Positions 8,066 through 15,132 of a stretch of DNA of 22,835 nucleotides are shown here, piece by piece. Each line of letters opens with the position of its first letter. The first letter of the stretch is position 1. Source of the DNA: an uncultured Clostridia bacterium (GTDB taxonomy: Bacteria; Bacillota; Clostridia; Oscillospirales; CAG-272). A program made the translations under genes and the position numbers. The notes under the pieces were generated by a model that was not told the DNA's origin, did not search any database, and was given only the letters and a program-made list of their open reading frames with translations. The stretch covers positions 1-22,835 of the forward strand of contig CALAFS010000283.1 in the NCBI GenBank assembly GCA_937892405.1, read 5' to 3'.

Positions 8066-8707
8066 ATGACATTCGGCAATTTTGCTGTCTTCGGTGACAG
8101 CTACTCGACCTTTGAAGGATATGTTCCCGAGGGGTATCTCTTCTGGTACGGACCGCATAAAAACGAGGTAAACGGCGTCCTCACGGTAGAGCAGACCTGG
8201 TGGCACCCCATCGCGACCGCGCCGGGGAATCATCTTCTCTTCAACAACAGCTATTCCGGCAGTACGATCTGCAACACCTCTTACGAAAAGCGCTACTGCC
8301 CCGACAGCTCCTTTGTCGGGCGCATGAAGATTTTTGACGGGCACGCGGATGACCTCGACACCGTGTTCGTCTTCGCCGGTACAAATGACACATGGGCGGG
8401 CTCGCCCCTCGGTGAGAACATCGAGAAGCCCTACGCGGATTATACCGACGACGAGCTCCGTCAAGTCCTTCCCGCAGCGCATTGCCTGCTCGATTACCTG
8501 CGGGCGAAACTGCCGAAGACACGCATCGTCCTTCTGATCAACGACTACCTTTCCGACCCGATCAAGGCGGTACTGCACCGCGGCGGGGAAGAATACGGGT
8601 GCGATGTCATCGACCTGCCCGACATTTCACGCAATGACGGTCACCCCACGGCGGACGGCATGCGTGAGATCCGCGAGGCGATCTATGCTTATTACGAAAA
8701 CCATTGA
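8066..8707 (+). CDS. SGNH/GDSL-family hydrolase
   Basis: The protein has 213 aa and no signal peptide. Block I is FAVFGDSYSTF with the nucleophile Ser12. The block II glycine region is NNSYSGSTICN. Block III is FVFAGTNDTW (GxND). Block V is NDGHPTADGM with catalytic His193. The classic Asp three residues before the His is Asn190 here, with Asp191 next to it, so the triad may be altered. Family members are esterases, lipases or deacetylases; the substrate is unknown. The ribosome site is GAAAGGAAAG. It lies 128 bases after the NUDIX gene with no clear promoter of its own, and 33 bases before the CvpA-like gene, so the three are probably read together. Confidence 0.88.
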   Translation: MTFGNFAVFGDSYSTFEGYVPEGYLFWYGPHKNEVNGVLTVEQTWWHPIATAPGNHLLFNNSYSGSTICNTSYEKRYCPDSSFVGRMKIFDGHADDLDTVFVFAGTNDTWAGSPLGENIEKPYADYTDDELRQVLPAAHCLLDYLRAKLPKTRIVLLINDYLSDPIKAVLHRGGEEYGCDVIDLPDISRNDGHPTADGMREIREAIYAYYENH

Positions 8708-8740
8708 CAAGATAAACGATTGTAAAAAGGAGTATAGCTT

Positions 8741-10270
8741 ATGGAAATTTCGCAGTACATCTCATACGGCGTCTACGCCGTGGCGGCACTCTTCCTCCTC
8801 ATCGGTCTGATCCGCGGACTTTGCCGCGGGTTCGGGAAAGAGTTTCTCAGCCTCTTTACTCTGGCGCTTTCCGCCGTCGTATCCTTCGCCGTCTGTACCC
8901 GCGCCTATCCGCAGGTGCATGAGTATCTCGCCGGGAAGACGGTCGGCTCTCTGCTCGCCGAGACTCCGTGGCAGCTCACCGGCACGCTGGCGGATTCTCT
9001 GAACAATCTCGGCATCGACACGGCGGAGATTGTCTTTGCTCTTCCGATCACGATCGTCGTGCTTCCGGTTGCTTTTGTCACCTTAACTTTACTTTTACAG
9101 TTTATTCTCGGAATTCTGCGTCTGATTTTTGACCTGATTTTCTTCCGCGGAAAGAAGAACGGCGCGAGCCGCCTCGGCGGCATGATCCTCGGGATCGCGC
9201 GCGGCGGTGTCGTCGCGGCACTGCTTCTTCTGCCGCTCTCCGGTATGCTCTCTTTGGCGAAGGACTCGGTTGCCATCGTGCGCGAGGAGATGGGCGAGGA
9301 CGCCGATGTCGTTGTTTATTATGAAGAGTACGCGAAGGAGACCGCAGAGAACAACTTCCTGCCGGATCTCATCATGCAGGCGGGCGGAGAGTATGTCTAT
9401 TCCTCCCTCACTACCGTGAATGTCGACGGACCGAGACAGGATATGCGCAACTCGTTCAAGAGTCTGATCGGCGCGGCGTGCGATGTCTTCAAGCTGAACG
9501 GCGCGGACTTCACCGCCCTGACGCCCGAGAACGAGGCGGCGGTGCGCTCCCTTGTCGGCCGTCTCGGCGAGAATCCCCAGCTTGCGAAGCTGGTTGCCGG
9601 ACTGGCGAAGGCAGTGTCCGAGGCATCGAAGGGCGAGGACTTCTCCCTGAATCTCGGCGATCCCTATGACGGCTTTGTTGTCTCTTTCCTTGATGTCTTC
9701 CATGACAGCGATGCCACCAATATCGAAGGGGATATGCGTACCCTCTCCGAGGTCTATATTCTTCTTTCGGACAACGGCGTTCTCCCCGCCTTTACCGAGG
9801 ATTCCGACGCTGTCGTCGACAAGCTGACCGCAAAGGACGAGGACGGCACCACCGTCATCACGAAGGTCATCGCCGAGCTCCGTGCCAACGAGCGGACGAA
9901 ACCCCTTGTCACCGAGCTGACGAAGTTCTCCGTCTCCCTGATGGCGGGCGAGATCGGTATGGAAGGTGTGAGTGAAGAGACTTACGAAAGCGTCAAATCG
10001 GGCGTCAAAGAGCTTCTCACCATCAAGAAGGAAGAGAAGACCGAGGAAGAATATAAAGAAGAGGTCAAGAATACCCTCGACAAGACTCTGAAGGACAACG
10101 ACATTGCCGTGTCGGAGGACATCATTGACGAGATGGCACAGTATGTCACCGACAACTACGAGGATCTTCACCTTGACGAAATCGACGATATCGACGACGA
10201 CAAGGTCAGCGATGTCCTGATCTCCTACTACGACGCCTACCTCAAGTATCTCGATAACATGAACAATTGA
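8741..10270 (+). CDS. CvpA-family membrane protein with a long acidic C-terminal domain
   Basis: The protein has 509 aa, with AAAGGAG 9 bases before the ATG. The first 175 residues match the CvpA pattern: hydrophobic segments at about 9-26, 35-52, 97-135 and 146-172, with the signature GLIRGLCRGFGKE after the first. Typical CvpA proteins end near residue 160-180. Here about 330 further residues follow, without membrane segments, probably mostly helical and strongly acidic near the end (HLDEIDDIDDDKVSD). No enzymatic motif is visible in this part. CvpA-type proteins are linked to envelope integrity and colicin V production, but the biochemical role is unsettled. Terminators follow directly. 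Confidence 0.82.
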   Translation: MEISQYISYGVYAVAALFLLIGLIRGLCRGFGKEFLSLFTLALSAVVSFAVCTRAYPQVHEYLAGKTVGSLLAETPWQLTGTLADSLNNLGIDTAEIVFALPITIVVLPVAFVTLTLLLQFILGILRLIFDLIFFRGKKNGASRLGGMILGIARGGVVAALLLLPLSGMLSLAKDSVAIVREEMGEDADVVVYYEEYAKETAENNFLPDLIMQAGGEYVYSSLTTVNVDGPRQDMRNSFKSLIGAACDVFKLNGADFTALTPENEAAVRSLVGRLGENPQLAKLVAGLAKAVSEASKGEDFSLNLGDPYDGFVVSFLDVFHDSDATNIEGDMRTLSEVYILLSDNGVLPAFTEDSDAVVDKLTAKDEDGTTVITKVIAELRANERTKPLVTELTKFSVSLMAGEIGMEGVSEETYESVKSGVKELLTIKKEEKTEEEYKEEVKNTLDKTLKDNDIAVSEDIIDEMAQYVTDNYEDLHLDEIDDIDDDKVSDVLISYYDAYLKYLDNMNN

Positions 10271-10280
10271 TATCGCTATA

Positions 10281-10316
10281 AAGGCGACGCGGATTTTCTT
10301 CCGCGCCGCCTTTTAT
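10281..10316 (+). terminator. Terminator after the CvpA-like gene
   Basis: AAGGCG, one mismatch, then CGCGGA pair with TCCGCG and CGCCTT across a six-base loop, followed by a short TTTT. It starts 11 bases after the stop codon. Confidence 0.75.
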
Positions 10317-10362
10317 GACCGGCGCTCCATTCATTTTTTACGGGAATGGAACGGAAAGTCAA

Positions 10363-10410
10363 AAACCGTCCGTCCTCACACAGAGTGAAGACGGACGGTT
10401 TCTTTTTTTT
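10363..10410 (+). terminator. Strong rho-independent terminator
   Basis: AAACCGTCCGTC (10363-10374) pairs perfectly with GACGGACGGTTT (10390-10401), and the inner TCAC and GTGA extend the stem. A run of eight T follows at 10403-10410. An A tract on the other side lets it work on the minus strand too. It is a second barrier between the convergent CvpA-like and pheT genes. Confidence 0.9.
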
Positions 10411-10460
10411 GCGCACAATGGGATTTTTTTCGACAGAAAATGTAGAAATCAGTTTCATCA

Positions 10461-10501
10461 AAAAGAGCGCCGTTTTGCGAAATGTTTTGCAAAACGGCGC
10501 T
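10461..10501 (-). terminator. pheST terminator
   Basis: A perfect 13-bp stem, AGCGCCGTTTTGC (10466-10478) with GCAAAACGGCGCT (10489-10501) and a ten-base loop. On the minus strand it is followed by CTTTTTG. It starts 9 bases after the pheT stop. Confidence 0.93.
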
Positions 10502-10509
10502 AAGAATGA

Positions 10510-12885
10510 TTATCCCACAGTGTAGATCAGATCAAACGGAGCGAGAGCGGCGGCGATCTTCTCGGTCTCGGGGGCGAGTTCCTGCTTTGTCAGGGTGCGC
10601 TCGCGGGAGAGGAAGGAGAAGCGCAGGGTCAGCGTCGCACCGCCGGCAACCTCATAGGCGTCCTGCATTTTCACATCGGAGAGAAGGACGGGGGAGGCTT
10701 CCTTTGCCGCCTGTTTCACCGCGTCAAAGTCGACGGCGGCGAGGTCGGCACGGAAGGTCATGTCGATGTCGATCGCGGGGAACTTCGACGGCTCTGTGTA
10801 GCGGATCGGCTCGGCTTTATGCTGCGAGAACTTCTGCGTGTTGATCTCGAAGAAGGCGAGATTTGCCTTTTTGTCGATCGCCTCGCGCACGGTGGGGTGC
10901 GGGACGGAGAGTGTGCCGACCGGCTCGCCGTCGATCAGAATGTCGTATACATTCTGCGGGTGAGCGTAGTCGGGAAGATTCTCTTCCGCACGGCGGAAGG
11001 TCGCGCTCTTGTGAAGCAGATCGGTCGCGATCTCCGCGACGGCATCGCGCATTTTGTAGAAGAGGGCCTCTTCGCTCTCGGTACGGGAGAAGAGAACGGC
11101 GCCGAGCTTTTTATATTCGTTGCAATAGCCGTTTTCCTTCTTGCCCTCGACGGTGTGGCCGATCTCGAAGATGCCGAAGGTGTCGGCATAGCCGCGGTTG
11201 TCCTTCGCAAAGGAGAGGAGCGTCGGGATCATCGACACGCGCAGATACTGGTGATCGGGAGTCTGTGCGTTGATGATACGGACATTCTCTGGCGTCGAGA
11301 TGCCGAGCTCGCGGTTTCTCGCAAGGTCCGACCAGATGTAGGAGTGAACCTCGTGCATGCGGTAGCTCTTCACGAGCAGATCCTTCATGCGGTCTTCGTC
11401 CGATTTTTCCTTTTCTTTTAAGATCGGGCGCAGAGCGTTCTTCGAGGTCTTGATCTCGAAGTTGTCGTAACCGTAGATACGGGTGATCTCTTCGATGATG
11501 TCGGCGCGGATCGTGACATCCTTCGTCGCACGGAAGGAGGGAACCTTCACGGTGAAGACACCGTCCTTTTTCGTAAGGGCGAAGCCGAGACCCGTCAGGG
11601 TCTTCTCGATCTGCTCTTCCGAAATGTCGATGCCGGTGTAGCGGTCAACATATTTTTTATCGAAGGAAAGAACGATTTCGGGGTAGTGACGCACATAGCG
11701 GTCGGTGAAGGAAGAGGTCACCTTCGCCTCCTTGTCATAGAGGAAGAGGAGCTTCAGAAGACGCGCCGTTGCCACCGGGCAAAGCTCGGGGTCGAGCATC
11801 TTCTCATACCGCATCGACGCGTCGGTGCGAAGTCCGAGGCGGGTCGTCGTCTTGCGGACGCTGACGCCGTCGAAGGTCGCGGATTCGAGCAGCAGGCTGT
11901 CGGTGTCGTCCTCGATCTTCGAGGCATCGCCGCCCATGACGCCCGCGATTGCCACGGGTTTGTCTCCCGAGGTAATCATCAGCATCTTGTCGTCAATCGT
12001 GCGATCAACGCCGTCAAGTGTGCGGAATGTAAAGTTTTCTTTGAAAGTCTGCACTTCAATGCGGTCGACTTTGCGGTTATCGAAGGCGTGCATCGGCTGC
12101 CCGAGCTCCAGCATGACATAGTTTGTCAGGTCGGCGAGGAAGTTGATGGCACGGGAGCCGCAGTAGTAGAGGCGGATCCGCATATTGACGGGCGAGACTT
12201 TGCGGCGGATGTTTTCCACCTTGATGGCAGTATAGCGGTAGGCGCGATCGGTCGCGCGCACCTCGACGGCGACGGGGGGCAGTGCCTTGTAAGCCGCGAG
12301 ATCTTCGACCGGGACGGGGCGGAGCGCTCTGCCCGTGATGGTGGCGAACTCGCGTGCGATACCGTAATGACCCCACAAGTCGGGACGGTTGGTCAGCGAC
12401 TTGTTGTCCACCTCGAAGATGATGTCGTCAAGATCGTATACGCTCTTGATGTCGGTGCCGAGCGGAATGTCGTCGGTAATCTCGAAAAGTCCGGAGTGAT
12501 CGTCGCTCATGCCGAGCTCGGATTCGGAACAGCACATGCCGTAGGATTTGTAGCCCGCAACGGTCGCGACCTCGATCTTGTGTCCCGAGACACAGCCGCC
12601 GACGGTGGCAAAGGGAACCTTCATACCGACGCGGACATTCGGCGCGCCGCAGACGACATCGAGAAGCTCTTTTCCCGTGTTGACCTTCAGAAGGTGGAGT
12701 TTTTTCGATTCGGGGTGATTTTCGACCGAGGCGATCTCGGCGACGATGACGCCGTAGGTGTCCTCACCCTTGACATAAATGTCCTCGACCTCGGCGGTGG
12801 AAAGCGTGAAGTTGCGGATCAGCGCCTTTCTGTCAAGTCCCGAGAGGTCGACGAAATCTCCGATCCAGTTCATGGATAAAAACAT
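10510..12885 (-). CDS. pheT: Phenylalanine--tRNA ligase beta subunit
   Basis: The protein has 791 aa, the usual bacterial length. It begins MNWIGDFVDLSGLD and carries an OB-type tRNA-binding domain (about 44-150), a B3/B4 editing domain (about 205-370; DLTNYVMLELGQPMHAFD is characteristic), a B5 domain (about 395-470), the catalytic-like core and a C-terminal FDX-ACB anticodon-binding domain (from about 700: EPSKFPAIDIDMTF). With PheS it forms the alpha2-beta2 enzyme that charges tRNA-Phe and hydrolyses mischarged Tyr-tRNA. AGGAG is placed 7 bases before ATG 12885; an in-frame Met five codons in is a weaker alternative. It lies 23 bases after pheS and ends in a strong terminator. Confidence 0.98.
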   Translation of the reverse strand: MFLSMNWIGDFVDLSGLDRKALIRNFTLSTAEVEDIYVKGEDTYGVIVAEIASVENHPESKKLHLLKVNTGKELLDVVCGAPNVRVGMKVPFATVGGCVSGHKIEVATVAGYKSYGMCCSESELGMSDDHSGLFEITDDIPLGTDIKSVYDLDDIIFEVDNKSLTNRPDLWGHYGIAREFATITGRALRPVPVEDLAAYKALPPVAVEVRATDRAYRYTAIKVENIRRKVSPVNMRIRLYYCGSRAINFLADLTNYVMLELGQPMHAFDNRKVDRIEVQTFKENFTFRTLDGVDRTIDDKMLMITSGDKPVAIAGVMGGDASKIEDDTDSLLLESATFDGVSVRKTTTRLGLRTDASMRYEKMLDPELCPVATARLLKLLFLYDKEAKVTSSFTDRYVRHYPEIVLSFDKKYVDRYTGIDISEEQIEKTLTGLGFALTKKDGVFTVKVPSFRATKDVTIRADIIEEITRIYGYDNFEIKTSKNALRPILKEKEKSDEDRMKDLLVKSYRMHEVHSYIWSDLARNRELGISTPENVRIINAQTPDHQYLRVSMIPTLLSFAKDNRGYADTFGIFEIGHTVEGKKENGYCNEYKKLGAVLFSRTESEEALFYKMRDAVAEIATDLLHKSATFRRAEENLPDYAHPQNVYDILIDGEPVGTLSVPHPTVREAIDKKANLAFFEINTQKFSQHKAEPIRYTEPSKFPAIDIDMTFRADLAAVDFDAVKQAAKEASPVLLSDVKMQDAYEVAGGATLTLRFSFLSRERTLTKQELAPETEKIAAALAPFDLIYTVG

Positions 12886-12908
12886 TTTTCTTCTCCTTTC
12901 CTATTCCG

Positions 12909-13931
12909 TCAGAGCGACTCAAACTGCGAGAGCGACTTCAGGTTGCCGCTGTTGAAATCGCGGATATCCTTGACGCCGTACTTCATCATGGCAAGGCGGG
13001 TCAGACCGAGACCGAAGGCAAAGCCCGTGTACTTCTCGGTGTCGATGCCTCCCTCTTTCAGCACATTCGGGTGAATCATGCCGCAGGGGCAAAGCTCGAG
13101 CCACCCGGAATTTTTACAGGACGGACAGCCGACACCGCCGCAGATCAGGCAGTTGATGTCAAGCTCGAAGCCCGGCTCGGTGAAAGGGAAGAACCCGGGG
13201 CGCAGACGCACCTTGATGTCCCGCTTGAACACCTCGGAGAGCATCGTCTTCATGAAGTAGATCAGGTTGGAGATCGAGATGTTCTCGTCGATCATCATGC
13301 CCTCCATCTGGAAGAAGGTGTTCTCGTGGCAGGCGTCGGTTGACTCGTTGCGGAAGCAACGGCCGGGGAAGATAGCGCGCAGGGGCGCACCGTATTTTTT
13401 CATGATCGCGTTCTGCGCCGCAGAGGTCTGCGTCTTCAGAAGCTGACCGTTTTCGAGATAGTAAGTATCCTGCATGTCGCGGGCGGGGTGATGCTTCGGA
13501 ATGTTCAGCGCTTCAAAGCACTCGTAATCGTCTACGATCTCGGCATAATCCTCGATGGTAAAGCCCATGCCGACAAACACCTCTTCCACCTCGCGGGTCG
13601 CGAGGGTGATCGGGTGGTAGGAGCCGAACTCCTTTTCGGCGGCGAGGGTCGGATTGTATTTTTTCGCCCGACGGATCTCGGCATTCAGTTTTGCCGTTCG
13701 GAGCGTCTCCTTTGCCGAGGTGACGGCACTCTCCGCCTCATTTTTGAATTCGTTGATGAGCTGTCCTGCAGTCTTCTTGTCGGAGGCGTTCCGCAGATCC
13801 TGCATCAACTCGGCGACGGCGCCCTTCTTGCCGAGGAAGCCGACACGCACATTTTCCAGCGCTTCTTCGTCCTTCGCGTCCGCGAGAGCGGCGCGGAGAC
13901 GCGCTTTGAGTTCTTCGATTCTTTCTTTCAT
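12909..13931 (-). CDS. pheS: Phenylalanine--tRNA ligase alpha subunit
   Basis: The protein has 340 aa: an N-terminal coiled-coil region (about 1-85) followed by a class II synthetase core. Diagnostic motifs are HPARDMQDTYYL, FPGRCFRNESTDACHE, FFQMEG and the motif 3 region FGLGLTRLAMMKYG. A cysteine-rich insert (CLICGGVGCPSCKNSGW, then CPCGM) carries six Cys and looks like the probable zinc-binding variant seen in some bacterial PheS proteins. It makes phenylalanyl-adenylate with PheT. A GAGGA ribosome site lies before ATG 13931. Transcription should start from the perfect promoter at 14005-14033. No T-box fits in the leader of about 67 bases. Confidence 0.98.
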   Translation of the reverse strand: MKERIEELKARLRAALADAKDEEALENVRVGFLGKKGAVAELMQDLRNASDKKTAGQLINEFKNEAESAVTSAKETLRTAKLNAEIRRAKKYNPTLAAEKEFGSYHPITLATREVEEVFVGMGFTIEDYAEIVDDYECFEALNIPKHHPARDMQDTYYLENGQLLKTQTSAAQNAIMKKYGAPLRAIFPGRCFRNESTDACHENTFFQMEGMMIDENISISNLIYFMKTMLSEVFKRDIKVRLRPGFFPFTEPGFELDINCLICGGVGCPSCKNSGWLELCPCGMIHPNVLKEGGIDTEKYTGFAFGLGLTRLAMMKYGVKDIRDFNSGNLKSLSQFESL

Positions 13932-13949
13932 ACACAGTCCTCATTCCAT

Positions 13950-13965
13950 CGGACAGACCTGTCCG
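13950..13965. promoter_or_regulatory. 16-bp palindrome in the pheST leader
   Basis: CGGACAG and CTGTCCG are perfect 7-bp arms around a two-base centre. It lies between the promoter and the pheS ribosome site. It could be an operator or, with a four-base loop, a small leader hairpin. Confidence 0.5.
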
Positions 13966-14004
13966 TTTTTCGGTCTTGCGCGTAATATAAAATGATAATA
14001 AATA

Positions 14005-14033
14005 ATTATACCCGATCTTTCGGGGTTTGTCAA
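14005..14033 (-). promoter_or_regulatory. Perfect-consensus pheST promoter with a dyad in its spacer
   Basis: On the minus strand TTGACA (14028-14033), a 17-bp spacer and TATAAT (14005-14010). The -35 starts 5 bases after the rsmD-coaD stop codon. The spacer contains CCCGA and TCGGG, a 5-bp hairpin followed by an AT-rich run, which could also act as a weak terminator for the upstream gene. Confidence 0.9.
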
Positions 14034-14037
14034 TGCT

Positions 14038-15132
14038 TTATTCCCGATTTTTCAGAAATGCGAGTACCTTTTCGGGCAGGATCCCCGAAAGGTCCCCCCC
14101 CTCGGCGAGCAGGCGGCGCGCCAGTGTGGAGGAGATGCCACGGAATTCGGGAGAGGCGGGAATCAGATCGGTGGTGACGCCGCCGTGCTCGGCGTTCCAC
14201 GCCGCCTGCGCCTCCTCATAGGCGAGGTCGGTCTCATCGCGGTATCCCTTCATGATTTTACGGATCCCGTGATCCCGCATATAGTCGATGACGAGTCCCG
14301 TGCTCTCGGTGACCAGCACATTGTCGAGGTCGTCGGTCGCGAGCATCAGCATCGCCATGCGCTCGGAGAGGGAAAAGATCGGCGTCTTCTCGGGATTGAC
14401 GAACACCGTGACGAATACTTCCTCGTACTCCGCCGCCGCGCGGCGGATGATCTCGAGGTGCCCGAGCGTCACGGGGTCGTAGGTGCCGGGCAGGATCACG
14501 CGCTCATGCTTTTTTTCTTTCGGAAGAGGACTTTCCGCCGCCGGGACGGATTCCTCTTCCGGCCTCTCTTCTTTTTTGCCGCGGTAAAGGAGAATTTCGA
14601 TTCCCGTCTTTTTGCCGTAGCGGGTGGATTTCAATACCTCAAAGCTACCGGCAACCTCCGGCGTCGGAACCTCCTCCCCGCACTCCATCACGACGAGCGC
14701 TCCCGGCGCGAGCAGCTCCTCTCTGACGAGGCGGCAGAGCGCGTCGGTGCACGCCTGCATGGCGTAGGGCGGATCGAGGAACACGAGATCAAAGGGGGCA
14801 ACCTTGCCTCCCGCCTTGCGGAGGTAATTGCGGTAGTCGCTGATGAGCGTGCGGCAACGGCTCTGAAATCCGGTCGTCTCGATATTCTTTTTGATGACCG
14901 CCATCGCGTCCGCCGAGGCATCGACGAACATGACGCTCGCCGCCCCGCGGGAGAGCGCCTCCAGCCCGAGCTGACCGCAGCCGGCGAACAGGTCGAGCAC
15001 CCGCCGCCCCTCAATATCGAACTGAATGGAGGAGAACATCGCCTCTTTGATCCGATCGGAGGTCGGACGCGTCGCGTCACCCTCTAAAGTGAGAAGACGC
15101 TTTCCTTTGGCGGATCCGGTGATAATTCTCAT
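14038..15132 (-). CDS. Fused RsmD 16S rRNA methyltransferase - CoaD phosphopantetheine adenylyltransferase
   Basis: One uninterrupted frame of 364 aa holds two complete enzymes. Residues 1-185 are RsmD (16S rRNA m2G966 methyltransferase): MRIITGSAKGKRL, SAM-binding VLDLFAGCGQLG, catalytic DPPY at 120-123. Residues 186-208 are a charged Glu/Pro/Lys linker. Residues 209-364 are CoaD, which makes dephospho-CoA from phosphopantetheine and ATP: GTYDP, TLGH at 222-225 (the T/HxGH nucleotidyltransferase motif), KGYRDETDLAYE and ISST at 333-336. There is no Met at the CoaD start, so it cannot readily be made alone. The two genes are often neighbours in Firmicutes; here they are joined. The start is ATG 15132 with AAGGAG, overlapping the uvrC stop as ATGA. 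Confidence 0.95.
   Translation of the reverse strand: MRIITGSAKGKRLLTLEGDATRPTSDRIKEAMFSSIQFDIEGRRVLDLFAGCGQLGLEALSRGAASVMFVDASADAMAVIKKNIETTGFQSRCRTLISDYRNYLRKAGGKVAPFDLVFLDPPYAMQACTDALCRLVREELLAPGALVVMECGEEVPTPEVAGSFEVLKSTRYGKKTGIEILLYRGKKEERPEEESVPAAESPLPKEKKHERVILPGTYDPVTLGHLEIIRRAAAEYEEVFVTVFVNPEKTPIFSLSERMAMLMLATDDLDNVLVTESTGLVIDYMRDHGIRKIMKGYRDETDLAYEEAQAAWNAEHGGVTTDLIPASPEFRGISSTLARRLLAEGGDLSGILPEKVLAFLKNRE

Noticed and set aside
9095..10171. Minus-strand frame of 358 codons
   Set aside because: It is antisense to the CvpA-like gene, which has a ribosome site, membrane segments and proper terminators.
13932..14037. Possible T-box upstream of pheS
   Set aside because: There is too little room, no T-box consensus, and the promoter lies within it.
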